From Allosaccharopolyspora coralli (GTDB taxonomy: Bacteria; Actinomycetota; Actinomycetes; Mycobacteriales; Pseudonocardiaceae), in the NCBI RefSeq assembly GCF_009664835.1, contig NZ_CP045929.1, positions 2,728,001 through 2,792,000 on the forward strand: DNA of 64,000 bases. Reading direction: 5' to 3'. This document shows positions 16,382-23,554 of the stretch, piece by piece. The notes under the pieces are model-generated. The model searched no databases and had not been told where the DNA came from. It saw nothing but the letters and a program-made list of their open reading frames with translations. A program made the translations under genes and the position numbers. Every line of letters starts with the position of its first letter. The first letter of the stretch is position 1.

Positions 16382-16553
16382 GATGGGCCTGCCCGAAGCA
16401 TGGGTCACCGCCGACGACCTCACCCTGCCACGGTCAGCGCAGCTTCAAGCGCTCGGCAACGGCGTCGTACCTCAGCAAGCCGCCCACGCGGTACGTGGCC
16501 TGCTCAGCGACAGCCTGCGCACGACCTCCTCTCTCGACCAGGAGGCCGCCTGA
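16382..16553 (+). pseudogene. Resident C5-DNA methyltransferase, displaced 3' part (motifs IX and X)
   Basis: Reads MGLPEAWVTADDL, then motif IX-like SAQLQALGN and motif X GNGVVPQQAAHAV, ending SLDQEAA and TGA. This is exactly what the gene at 9944 lacks: its frame breaks off at FVEWMMGL, and this piece resumes with MGLPEAW. The cargo enzyme has the collinear FVEFLMGLED...LGNGVVPQQASHAI. No start codon or ribosome binding site serves the fragment, so it is probably untranslated alone, although the MGL methionine (16383) could theoretically initiate. Confidence 0.85.
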
Positions 16554-16759
16554 TGCGCCAGCTCGGATTCCTCGGCGGACGCCGGGAGGGCGTCGGCGCT
16601 ACCTTCTTGGCACCGTCCGTTGCACAACGACCGCTGCCCGCTGGAGGCACAGGTCATCTCGTTTCACCACGGGCGCCTTCCGGTCCGTCCGCAACCGGTG
16701 CGGGGGTGGCGGGAGAACCCCACGCAGCAACACCAACACGCAGCCGCCGCGACCGATGA
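16553..16759 (+). CDS. Small hypothetical protein, 68 residues, in a coupled chain
   Basis: The ATG overlaps the methyltransferase stop as TGATG, and its own stop overlaps the next ATG (16756) as ATGA. The sequence is Gly/Ala/Pro/Arg-rich (MRQLGFLGGRREGVGATF onward) with no recognised domain. Evidence for it being a real gene is the pair of precise start/stop overlaps in a run leading to the recombinase. Before the transposon inserted, its translation would have been coupled to the resident methyltransferase. Confidence 0.4.
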   Translation: MRQLGFLGGRREGVGATFLAPSVAQRPLPAGGTGHLVSPRAPSGPSATGAGVAGEPHAATPTRSRRDR

Positions 16760-16932
16760 GGCGCCGTGACTCACCCGAACAATCTGACACCGAGCGGGCC
16801 GAACTGACTGTGTTCACCCCCGAGGAACCTCCGGCACTGAACCCGGCTGCGGCGAGGGCGCTTCTCAGGATTCTCACCAGCGCGGCGGACCACATCGACT
16901 CTAGCCAGACCAGTGAGGACAAAGCAGCATGA
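16756..16932 (+). CDS. Small acidic protein, 58 residues, directly before the recombinase
   Basis: Begins MRRRDSPEQSDTERAELTVF and ends SQTSEDKAA, with a central amphipathic helix AAARALLRILTSAADHI. It overlaps the recombinase start by ATGA (16929-16932). Small proteins in this position next to serine integrases are often directionality factors or simply coupling ORFs; nothing in this sequence decides between them. It is acidic, which would be unusual for a DNA-binding excisionase. Confidence 0.5.
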   Translation: MRRRDSPEQSDTERAELTVFTPEEPPALNPAAARALLRILTSAADHIDSSQTSEDKAA

Positions 16933-18632
16933 CCATCAGATTCGGCTTCTACGGCCGGGTGTCTACCGAGGACCAGCAGGACCCAGAAGCGTCCCGCAAC
17001 TGGCAACGCACCCGCGCCCTCGCCCTGGTCGAGTCCCACGGGCAGCTCGTCACCGAGTACTTCGACATCGGCCATTCCCGTTCATTACCGTGGAAACGCC
17101 GACCGGAGGCCACCCGCCTGCTCGAAGCCCTCAAGGACCCCCATCGCGGGTTTGATGCTGTGGTCATCGGCGAGCCACAGCGGGCCTTCTACGGCAACCA
17201 GTACAGCCTCACATTCCCCGTCTTCGAGCACTATGGGGTTGGCCTCTGGGTCCCCGAAGTCGGCGGGCCCATCGATCCCTCTTCCGAGGCGCACGACCTG
17301 ATCATGGGCGTGTTCGGCGGCATGTCCAAGGGCGAACGCAACCGGATCAAGATCCGCGTTCGAACGGCCATGGGCTCCCAAGCTCAGATCGAAGGTCGCT
17401 TCCTCGGCGGTCGACCTCCCTATGGCTACCGCCTGACGGACGCCGGACCACACCCCAACCCCGCGAAAGCCGCCGACGGCAAACGACTCCACCAACTGGA
17501 GTTGGACCCTGAAACGGCACCGGTCGTCGAACGGATCTTCCACGAGTATCTGCGAGGTACCGGAGTGTTCGCGATCGCGCAGCAACTCACCGCCGAAGGC
17601 ACCCCGTCGCCCGCAGCTCGTGACAGGCAACGCAACCCGCACCGGTGCGGCATCGCCTGGTCCAAGAGCGCCGTGCGCACCATCCTGACCAATCCCCGCT
17701 ACATGGGCCGCCAAGTCTGGGGCAAGCAGAGAAAGCACGAACAACTCCTTGACGTCGAGGACGTGGCGCTTGGTCACCAGACGCGGATGCGATGGAACGA
17801 GGCCGACGACTGGCTGTGGTCGACCGACATCGCTCACGCCCCCATCGTCAACACCGACACCTTCAACGCCGTCCAACAGCGCCTCGCCTCTCGGGGCCCA
17901 CGCTCAACGAAACGCGCCACAGCGCGCGCCAAGCACCCCTACGCCTTCAAAGGGCTGTTGTACTGCGGGCTCTGCAACCGGCGAATGCAGGGGACTTGGA
18001 ACCACGACAGAGCCCACTACCGGTGCCGCTTCCCGTCGGAGTACGCGATCGCGAACAAGCTGGACCACCCACGTTCGGTCTACCTGCGCGAGGACCAGCT
18101 CACCCCAGCCCTCGACTCCTGGCTAGCCGAGGTGTTCGCCCCCGATCGCGTCCGTTCGACTCTCGAACAACTCGCGGACAACCAAAAATGCAGCACCACC
18201 ACCGACGAAGAAGCGGTCACCGCGCTGCGACAGAAGGTCGCAGGATGCCGACGCAAGCTTGAACGCCACAAAGAGGCCCTCGAAGCAGGCGCCGACGCCA
18301 GCTTGGTTGCGGGCTGGAGTAGCGAGGTCCAGAACGAGAAAGCCGCCGCCGAGGCGCAGCTCGCGCAACTCCAATCAGCATCCCGCCGAACGAGACCGAT
18401 GACGGCAACACAGATCCACAAGACCGTGCGGGCGCTTGGCGGTCTACTCACGGTCCTGCAAAGGGCCTCGCCCGAAGACAAAGCCGAGGTCTACCGCCAG
18501 CTCGACTTGACGATGACATACGACCCAACACGCAAGATGGTCTTGGTCAAAACTCGACCAAGACCATCCGTGGACCAACTGGTTGTGTCCGAGGGGGGAC
18601 TTGAACCCCCACGCCCATTAGTAGGGCACTAG
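16929..18632 (+). CDS. Large serine recombinase (integrase of the conjugative element)
   Basis: A 567-residue recombinase. The resolvase domain starts FGFYGRVSTEDQQD with catalytic Ser12 and continues to SKGERNRIKIRVR; a recombinase domain (GGRPPYGYRL to MGRQVWGKQ) follows, then a zinc-ribbon CGLC...YRC at about residues 343-365 and a coiled coil at about 420-490. These are the parts of large serine integrases that cut and rejoin att sites. The last 15 or so codons (EGGLEPPRPLVGH) are antisense to the 3' half of tRNA-Leu, so the C-terminus is encoded by the attachment region itself. It is translationally coupled to the small ORF upstream. Confidence 0.9.
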   Translation: MTIRFGFYGRVSTEDQQDPEASRNWQRTRALALVESHGQLVTEYFDIGHSRSLPWKRRPEATRLLEALKDPHRGFDAVVIGEPQRAFYGNQYSLTFPVFEHYGVGLWVPEVGGPIDPSSEAHDLIMGVFGGMSKGERNRIKIRVRTAMGSQAQIEGRFLGGRPPYGYRLTDAGPHPNPAKAADGKRLHQLELDPETAPVVERIFHEYLRGTGVFAIAQQLTAEGTPSPAARDRQRNPHRCGIAWSKSAVRTILTNPRYMGRQVWGKQRKHEQLLDVEDVALGHQTRMRWNEADDWLWSTDIAHAPIVNTDTFNAVQQRLASRGPRSTKRATARAKHPYAFKGLLYCGLCNRRMQGTWNHDRAHYRCRFPSEYAIANKLDHPRSVYLREDQLTPALDSWLAEVFAPDRVRSTLEQLADNQKCSTTTDEEAVTALRQKVAGCRRKLERHKEALEAGADASLVAGWSSEVQNEKAAAEAQLAQLQSASRRTRPMTATQIHKTVRALGGLLTVLQRASPEDKAEVYRQLDLTMTYDPTRKMVLVKTRPRPSVDQLVVSEGGLEPPRPLVGH

Positions 18633-18671
18633 CACCTCAAGCTAGCGCGTCTGCCATTCCGCCACTCGGAC
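18586..18671 (-). tRNA. tRNA-Leu (anticodon GAG)
   Basis: Folded by eye on the minus strand: acceptor GTCCGAG pairs with CTCGGAC; anticodon arm GCTAGCTTGAGGTGCTAG has the loop CTTGAGG, giving anticodon GAG; a long variable arm (TGCCCTACTAATGGGCG) marks a class II tRNA; the T arm is GGGGGTTCAAGTCCCCC. No CCA is encoded. Its 3' half overlaps the end of the serine recombinase gene, marking the integration site of the conjugative element. Confidence 0.95.
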
Positions 18672-18722
18672 CCCTCAGGCCTCACCCGTTTCACCGGGTG
18701 CTGCCTGCTGTGTTGTGCGTAC

Positions 18723-18753
18723 AGATTAGCGGACGCCTTCCGGGGCGTTCCAA
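18723..18753 (-). promoter_or_regulatory. Possible tRNA-Leu promoter
   Basis: On the minus strand TTGGAA (18748-18753) and TAATCT (18723-18728) are separated by 19 bases, about 50 bases upstream of the tRNA 5' end. The spacer is longer than ideal, so this is tentative. Confidence 0.3.
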
Positions 18754-18792
18754 CCACCCCTCCTCGATCGACACGGATGGTAGAAATGCCTG

Positions 18793-20145
18793 GTGAACGA
18801 GCACACGGACACGCCCACCGAGGGTGAAACCGCAGGACTGCGCCAGGCCGAGGACGAGGTCGTCGAACTCACGAGCGATCTCATCCGGATCGACACCTCC
18901 AACACCGGCGACCCCGAGACCCTGAAGCCGGAGCGCCCCGCCGCCGAGTACGTCGCGGCCAAGCTCACCGAGGTCGGCTACGAGGTCACCTATGTCGAGT
19001 CGGGTGAGAATCCCGGCCGCGGGAACGTCATCGCACGCCTGCCGGGGGCCGATCGCTCGCGAGGTGCCCTGCTCGTGCACGGGCACCTCGACGTGGTACC
19101 CGCGGCGGCCGCCGACTGGTCGGTTCACCCCTTCTCCGGCGCGGTCCAGGACGGATACCTCTGGGGCCGGGGTGCGGTCGACATGAAGGACATGCTCGGG
19201 ATGATGCTCGCCGTCGCGCGGCGGCTGAAGCGCGACGGCCTCACCCCCGAACGCGACATCGTGTTCGCTTTCCTCTCCGATGAGGAAGCGGGCAGCTTCC
19301 ACGGGGCCCAGTGGCTCGTCGACCACCGCCCCGAACTGTTCGAAGGCTGCGTCGAAGCCATCAGCGAGGTCGGCGGGTTCTCCGTGACCCTCAAGGACGG
19401 TGTCCGCACCTACCTCGTGCAGACCGCCGAGAAGGGCATCCGCTGGCTGAAGATGCGCGCCCACGCCCGCGCCGGACACGGCTCGATGGTCCACGAGGAC
19501 AACGCGGTCACCCAGCTCGCGACCGCAGTGTCCCGTCTCGGGCAACACCGGTTCCCCATCGTCATGACCGACTCCGTGCAGGAGTTCCTCGACGGAGTCA
19601 CCGAGATGACCGGCTGGGACTTCCCGGCCGACGACCTCGACGGCGCCGTCGCGAAACTCGGGAACCTCTCCCGCATCGTCGGTGCGACCCTGCGCGACAT
19701 CGCGAATCCGACGATGCTCGACGCCGGATACAAACACAATGTCATCCCCGCCGTCGCGGAAGCCGCCGTCGACTGCCGCGTGCTGCCCGGACGCGAAGCC
19801 GCGTTCGAGCGGGAGGTCGCCGACCTCGTCGGCCCGGACATCGAACTCGACTGGGTCGGACTGCCCCCGGTGGAGACGAAGTTCGAGGGCAGGCTCGTCG
19901 ACTCGATGAGCGACTCCCTGCTGGCCGAAGACCCCGACGCACGGATGCTGCCGTACATGATGTCCGGCGGCACGGACGCGAAATCCTTCGCGCGACTGGG
20001 TATGAACTGTTATGGATTCGCACCGTTGAGGCTGCCGGCCGACCTGGATTTCAGCGCTTTGTTCCACGGTGTCGACGAACGCGTCCCCGTGGACGCGCTG
20101 CGCTTCGGCACGCGCGTTCTCGACCGCTTCATCCGCACCAGCTGA
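18793..20145 (+). CDS. M20/M25/M40 family metallo-peptidase/deacylase
   Basis: A 450-residue zinc hydrolase of the ArgE/DapE/carboxypeptidase G2 group. Metal and catalytic motifs are in order: HGHLDVVP (His and Asp near residues 97-101), GRGAVDMKD (bridging Asp), SDEEAGS (catalytic Glu pair), ARAGHGSM in the dimerisation domain and a late GGTDAKSF. Members remove N-acyl groups or C-terminal residues from peptides; the substrate cannot be told. It resembles the mycobacterial DapE2-type protein. The start is a GTG at 18793. It is the first chromosomal gene beyond the tRNA and converges on the MFS gene with a 28-base gap. Confidence 0.85.
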   Translation: MNEHTDTPTEGETAGLRQAEDEVVELTSDLIRIDTSNTGDPETLKPERPAAEYVAAKLTEVGYEVTYVESGENPGRGNVIARLPGADRSRGALLVHGHLDVVPAAAADWSVHPFSGAVQDGYLWGRGAVDMKDMLGMMLAVARRLKRDGLTPERDIVFAFLSDEEAGSFHGAQWLVDHRPELFEGCVEAISEVGGFSVTLKDGVRTYLVQTAEKGIRWLKMRAHARAGHGSMVHEDNAVTQLATAVSRLGQHRFPIVMTDSVQEFLDGVTEMTGWDFPADDLDGAVAKLGNLSRIVGATLRDIANPTMLDAGYKHNVIPAVAEAAVDCRVLPGREAAFEREVADLVGPDIELDWVGLPPVETKFEGRLVDSMSDSLLAEDPDARMLPYMMSGGTDAKSFARLGMNCYGFAPLRLPADLDFSALFHGVDERVPVDALRFGTRVLDRFIRTS

Positions 20146-20173
20146 CCGGGGCTCGCAACGACGAAAGGCCCGC

Positions 20174-21787
20174 TCACGTCTCGGCGAGTGCGTCGGCCTT
20201 CTCCTGCCTGAGTTGATCCTGCACCGCGTTCGTGGTGCGCAACGGAACCTCCTTGATTCCGGCGATGGCGACCAGCGACAGCGCGGCGAGCACGGACGCG
20301 ACGAGGAAGATCGTGGCGGTCCCGTCGCCGTAGGCCCCGCGCACGATGTCGGCGAGCACCGGGGGAAGTCGGTCGAGGGAACCGATGCCGACGGTGCCCT
20401 CGCCCCCACCAGGCGGAACGGGCACTCCCAGTGCGGCCAACCCGCTCGCGATGGACTCGGTCACGCGGGTCGCCAGGACGGCGCCGAGCACCGAGACACC
20501 AACGGTGCCGCCGAGTGACCGGAAGAACGCCACCATCGAACTCGCCGCACCGAGATCGGACGAGTCCACGGTGTTCTGCACGGCGAGCACCAGGTTCTGC
20601 ATCAGCATGCCCATCCCGAGCCCCATGAGGACGAGGTACGAACCGAGCAGCACCATGTTCGTGCGGTGATCGATCGTGCCGAGCAGCGCGAACGAAACAG
20701 ACAGCAGCACGCTGCCGGCGAGTAGGAACCCCTTCCACCGCCCGAAACGAGTGATCAACGCCCCGGAACCGGCCGAGCCCACCATCGAACCGACGACCAT
20801 CGGCAACGTGAGCAGGCCTGCCGCTGTCGGCGAGTAGCCTCGCGCGACCTGGAAGTACTGCCCGAGGAACACGGCGCCGCCGAACATCGCCGTTCCTACA
20901 GCGACACTCGCCAACGTTGCCAACGTCGTGGTGCGGTCGCGGAACAAGCGGAGCGGGATGATCGGCTCCGCAGCCCGGGTTTCGGCCACCACCGCGAGCG
21001 CCAGCGACACGACACCGAGCGCGAGCATCGTCCACGACGTGCGCGAACCCCATGCGAATTCGCTGCCGGCGAGAGTCACCCAGATCAGCAGCGTCGACAC
21101 GCCACCCGCGATGAGCACCGCACCCGGGTAGTCGATGCGAACCTCGCGCTTGACCACGGGCAGGTTCAGCGTGCGCTGGACGACGACCAGCGCCACCACG
21201 GCCAGGGGCACACCGGCGAAGAAGCACCAGCGCCAGCCGAGCGCACTGTCGACGATGACACCGCCCAGCAGCGGGCCCGCGACCGTCGCCACCGACATCA
21301 CGGCGGCGATCGGTCACATGTACTTGCCACGCTCGCGTGGGCTGATCATCGCCGCGACGACGATGACCACCAGCGACTGCAGTCCCCCGAGACCGAGTCC
21401 CTGGAACGCGCGCCAGGCGATGAGGGTGTCCATGGACTGCGCAAGGCCCGCCGCGATCGAGCCGAGGGTGAAGACGCTGATCGCCACCTGCACCAGCAGT
21501 TTCTTGCTCACCAGGTCCGCGAGCTTGCCCCAGATCGGCGTGCTCGCCGTGGACGCCAGCAGCGTGGCGGTCACCACCCACGTGTACTGGTCCTGGCTGC
21601 CGTTGAGCTCGGTGGTGATCGTCGGCAACGCGGTGGAGACGACGGTCGACGACAGCAGCGCGGTCATCATCGCCAGCAACATTCCTACGAGTGCCCGGAT
21701 GACCTGGGCATGCGTCATGCGGCCGGACTCTTCGGCCGTGGGGGCGTCCTCCCCGGTCTCGGCGCCGGGCGGCCCAGCGTTGGACAT
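20174..21787 (-). pseudogene. MFS drug exporter (DHA2/EmrB-QacA type) with one in-frame stop
   Basis: The full frame is 538 codons from ATG 21787 (ribosome site GGGGGA), the normal length of a 14-helix DHA2 exporter. Helix 1 (ALVGMLLAMMTALLSSTVVSTALP), motif A-like WGKLADLVSKK and motif C-like VAGPLLGGVI are present. At 21314-21316 a TGA interrupts GKYM-stop-PIAAVMSVATVAG, where the family has a small residue such as Gly (GGA to TGA is one change). The frame is otherwise intact on both sides. The product would be truncated after about helix 5. A sequencing error or a true nonsense mutation are both possible. Confidence 0.8.
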
Positions 21788-21869
21788 GAACGATCCCCCG
21801 AAAATGAACGAAAGTGCGCACTCGACTCCGGAGACAACGTGCCGCGACGCACGCAGGTCGATGTACACC

Positions 21870-21901
21870 GCAACCATATCGATGATGGTTGCTTTACGCA
21901 A
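21870..21901 (-). promoter_or_regulatory. Promoter and palindromic operator upstream of the MFS gene
   Basis: On the minus strand a -35 TTGCGT (21896-21901) and a -10 TATGGT (21873-21878) are 17 bases apart. An 8-bp inverted repeat GCAACCAT/ATGGTTGC with a 7-base spacer (21870-21892) overlaps the -10, and a smaller GTTGC/GCAAC pair adjoins the -35. This is the layout expected for a TetR- or MarR-type repressor site controlling an exporter; no such regulator is next to it. Confidence 0.55.
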
Positions 21902-21923
21902 CTATTTCGAGCGTAGTCGCCCG

Positions 21924-22754
21924 TCAACAGCGTGACGCCGGGAGGAACTCACGCAGCAGCCGGGCGACCGCGCCCGGCGCTTCGACAGTCGGCGAGTGCC
22001 CCGCATCCGGGAGGATTTCGACGCGAGCGCCTGCTGCCGCATAGCGATCGGCGGAACGAGCGCCGTAGAACCGGTCGCGGGAACCCAGGATCGCAAAGGA
22101 CGGCAGCCCGGTCCGCGCCAGCTGCACGTCGAGTGGGCACGTGGCCATTCGGTCGCGGCGCTCGGTCAGCACCACCCTGAACATGCCCGGATGCATCGCG
22201 CGGTGGTCGAGATACGTCTGCTCGTCCAGCGCGGCCCCGGGTCGGAATCCCGGCGCGAAAGCATAAGCCGCGACGGTCCGCACCACGGGTCGCGGCGCCA
22301 TGCGATGAGCGAAGGCTCCGAGGAACCTCTGTGCCATCAAGGCGTTCCCCGGCGGGAAAGTCGCTCCCTCGTAGTCCGGCGCCTGCGCGACGACGACCAC
22401 TTCGCCGATTCGGCGGGAGCGCTCGGCAAGCGCGATCGCGACGTCGGCACCGAACGAGTGCCCGACCGCCGCCGCCCCGTCGACACCGAGTACCCCCAGG
22501 ACCACCTCCACCATTCGAGCCTGTTCGCCGGCGTCGGCGGGTTCTCCACCGGTACTACCGTGGCCGAGCAGATCCACCCGGATCACCCGATACCGGTCGG
22601 CGAGCAAGGGCGTCAGCCGATCGAACCACTGCAACGACGCGCTGAAGCCGTGGAGCAACACCACCGGCTTGCCTTGTCTGCTCCCGTCCTCGCGGACGTG
22701 CACGCTCCTGCCGCCCGCGGTGAGGATTCTCCCGAGGCGCGGGCGCACCGGCAT
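21924..22754 (-). CDS. Alpha/beta hydrolase
   Basis: A 276-residue enzyme with oxyanion-hole LLHGFSAS, nucleophile elbow GHSFGAD (Ser near residue 118), acid in LGSRDRF and His in DAGHSPT: a complete catalytic triad. The start ATG at 22754 overlaps the SDR stop as TGATG; the frame continues upstream but that part is the SDR gene read out of frame. It ends an operon of FAD dehydrogenase, SDR and hydrolase. Likely an esterase, lipase or C-C hydrolase; substrate unknown. The RFLGAFAHRMAPRP region is the variable lid. Confidence 0.85.
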   Translation of the reverse strand: MPVRPRLGRILTAGGRSVHVREDGSRQGKPVVLLHGFSASLQWFDRLTPLLADRYRVIRVDLLGHGSTGGEPADAGEQARMVEVVLGVLGVDGAAAVGHSFGADVAIALAERSRRIGEVVVVAQAPDYEGATFPPGNALMAQRFLGAFAHRMAPRPVVRTVAAYAFAPGFRPGAALDEQTYLDHRAMHPGMFRVVLTERRDRMATCPLDVQLARTGLPSFAILGSRDRFYGARSADRYAAAGARVEILPDAGHSPTVEAPGAVARLLREFLPASRC

Positions 22755-23554
22755 CAGGACAACCCGTGTTTGCGGGCGACGATCCGCTCCACCACCGAGC
22801 GAGGCACCAGCCGACGCAGGGCGAACACGAACGGCGCGTTGCTGCCGACGGCGTACAGCGAGCGGGGCTTGCCTGCGTCGATCGCCTTCACCACCGTTCC
22901 CGCCACCGTGTCCGCCGAGATCCCGCGCCGCTCGTTGCGATCGAGATGCGCGAGCATGGTGCGGAATCGGCCGGCGTGTACGGAGCCGTCCGCGAGGTAC
23001 TTCGTGCGGCGCTCGCTGATGCCGGTGTTGATCGACCCGGGCTCGACGGTCGTGACCCACACGCCGAACGGTGCGAGCTCCCGGCGCGCCGCCGTCGCGA
23101 ACCCCTTGATCGCCGCCTTCGATGCCACGTAGGACGACCGGTAGGCCAGCGGGAAACTCGCGAGCATCGAACCGATCATCACCACGCGCCCGTGCCCGCG
23201 AGCGCGCATCCCCGGCAGCAGCGACTGGGTCAGCCGCACCGCCCCGAAGACGTTCAACCGGAAGAGTCGCTCGAGCACCTCTGTTGGCAGATCCTCCAAC
23301 GGCCCGGACTGACTCTCCCCCGCGTTGTTCACCACCACGTCGACCGCACCGACACGGTCGACCAGCGCATCGATCGAGGCATTGTCGGCGAGGTCGAGTT
23401 CTTCGTACCGCACTTCGGGAATCCGCATCGAGTCCGCAATGGACTCCGGCTTACGACTGGTGCCGATCACCCGGTAACCCCGCGCCACGAGAGCGCTCGC
23501 GACGGCGTGTCCGATGCCCGAGGAAGCGCCCGTCACGAGCGCCGTGCGGCTCAC
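22754..23554 (-). CDS. Short-chain dehydrogenase/reductase
   Basis: A 266-residue classical SDR. NAD(P)-binding TGASSGIG is at residues 8-15, NNAGES in place of NNAG, and the active-site Ser and YxxxK occur as MIGSM and SSYVASKAAIKG. Length and the pattern match the DltE/YdfG-like or retinol dehydrogenase-like group. It is coupled to the flavoprotein upstream (ATGA overlap) and to the hydrolase downstream. Substrate is not evident; the neighbours suggest lipid or steroid-type oxidation. Confidence 0.85.
   Translation of the reverse strand: MSRTALVTGASSGIGHAVASALVARGYRVIGTSRKPESIADSMRIPEVRYEELDLADNASIDALVDRVGAVDVVVNNAGESQSGPLEDLPTEVLERLFRLNVFGAVRLTQSLLPGMRARGHGRVVMIGSMLASFPLAYRSSYVASKAAIKGFATAARRELAPFGVWVTTVEPGSINTGISERRTKYLADGSVHAGRFRTMLAHLDRNERRGISADTVAGTVVKAIDAGKPRSLYAVGSNAPFVFALRRLVPRSVVERIVARKHGLS

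Larger units (their letters stand above)
11053..16390. mobile_element. Tn554-like site-specific transposon carrying a C5-DNA methyltransferase
   Basis: The element is bounded by direct copies of GATGGGCCT at 11053-11061 and 16382-16390; one copy plus the intervening DNA is 5329 bp. Deleting it joins FVEWMMGL to PEAWVTADD in frame and restores the resident methyltransferase. Contents: a cargo C5-methyltransferase on plus; on minus, two tyrosine recombinases of 379 and 826 residues and a 183-residue DUF6262-type protein, the tnpA-tnpB-tnpC order of Tn554 relatives. A 10-bp inverted pair TTCTGTCGGG/CCCGACAGAA lies at 11062-11071 and 16307-16316. The left end also has the palindrome TCATTAATGA (11079-11088). 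Confidence 0.85.
1..18632. mobile_element. Integrative conjugative element, right-hand part (left end outside window)
   Basis: The stretch holds a minus-strand conjugation module (pilin, VirB6-, VirB3-, VirB4- and VirD4-like genes), plus-strand DNA methyltransferase genes and a large serine recombinase that ends inside a tRNA-Leu gene. Beyond the tRNA the gene content changes to ordinary metabolism, so the element boundary is placed at the tRNA 3' half. Most well-known actinomycete conjugative elements move with a single FtsK-like translocase; this one instead has several type IV secretion parts. The other end, relaxase and replication genes are not in view. Extent to the left is unknown. Confidence 0.8.

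Noticed and set aside
12027-16553. A 1508-codon open frame on the plus strand across the transposon
   Set aside because: It is the shadow of tnpC, tnpB and tnpA on the other strand; it shows no domains and only its last 57 codons are real, being the resident methyltransferase C-terminus.
21314-21316. TGA in the exporter gene read as selenocysteine
   Set aside because: MFS exporters do not use selenocysteine and no SECIS-like hairpin follows the codon.
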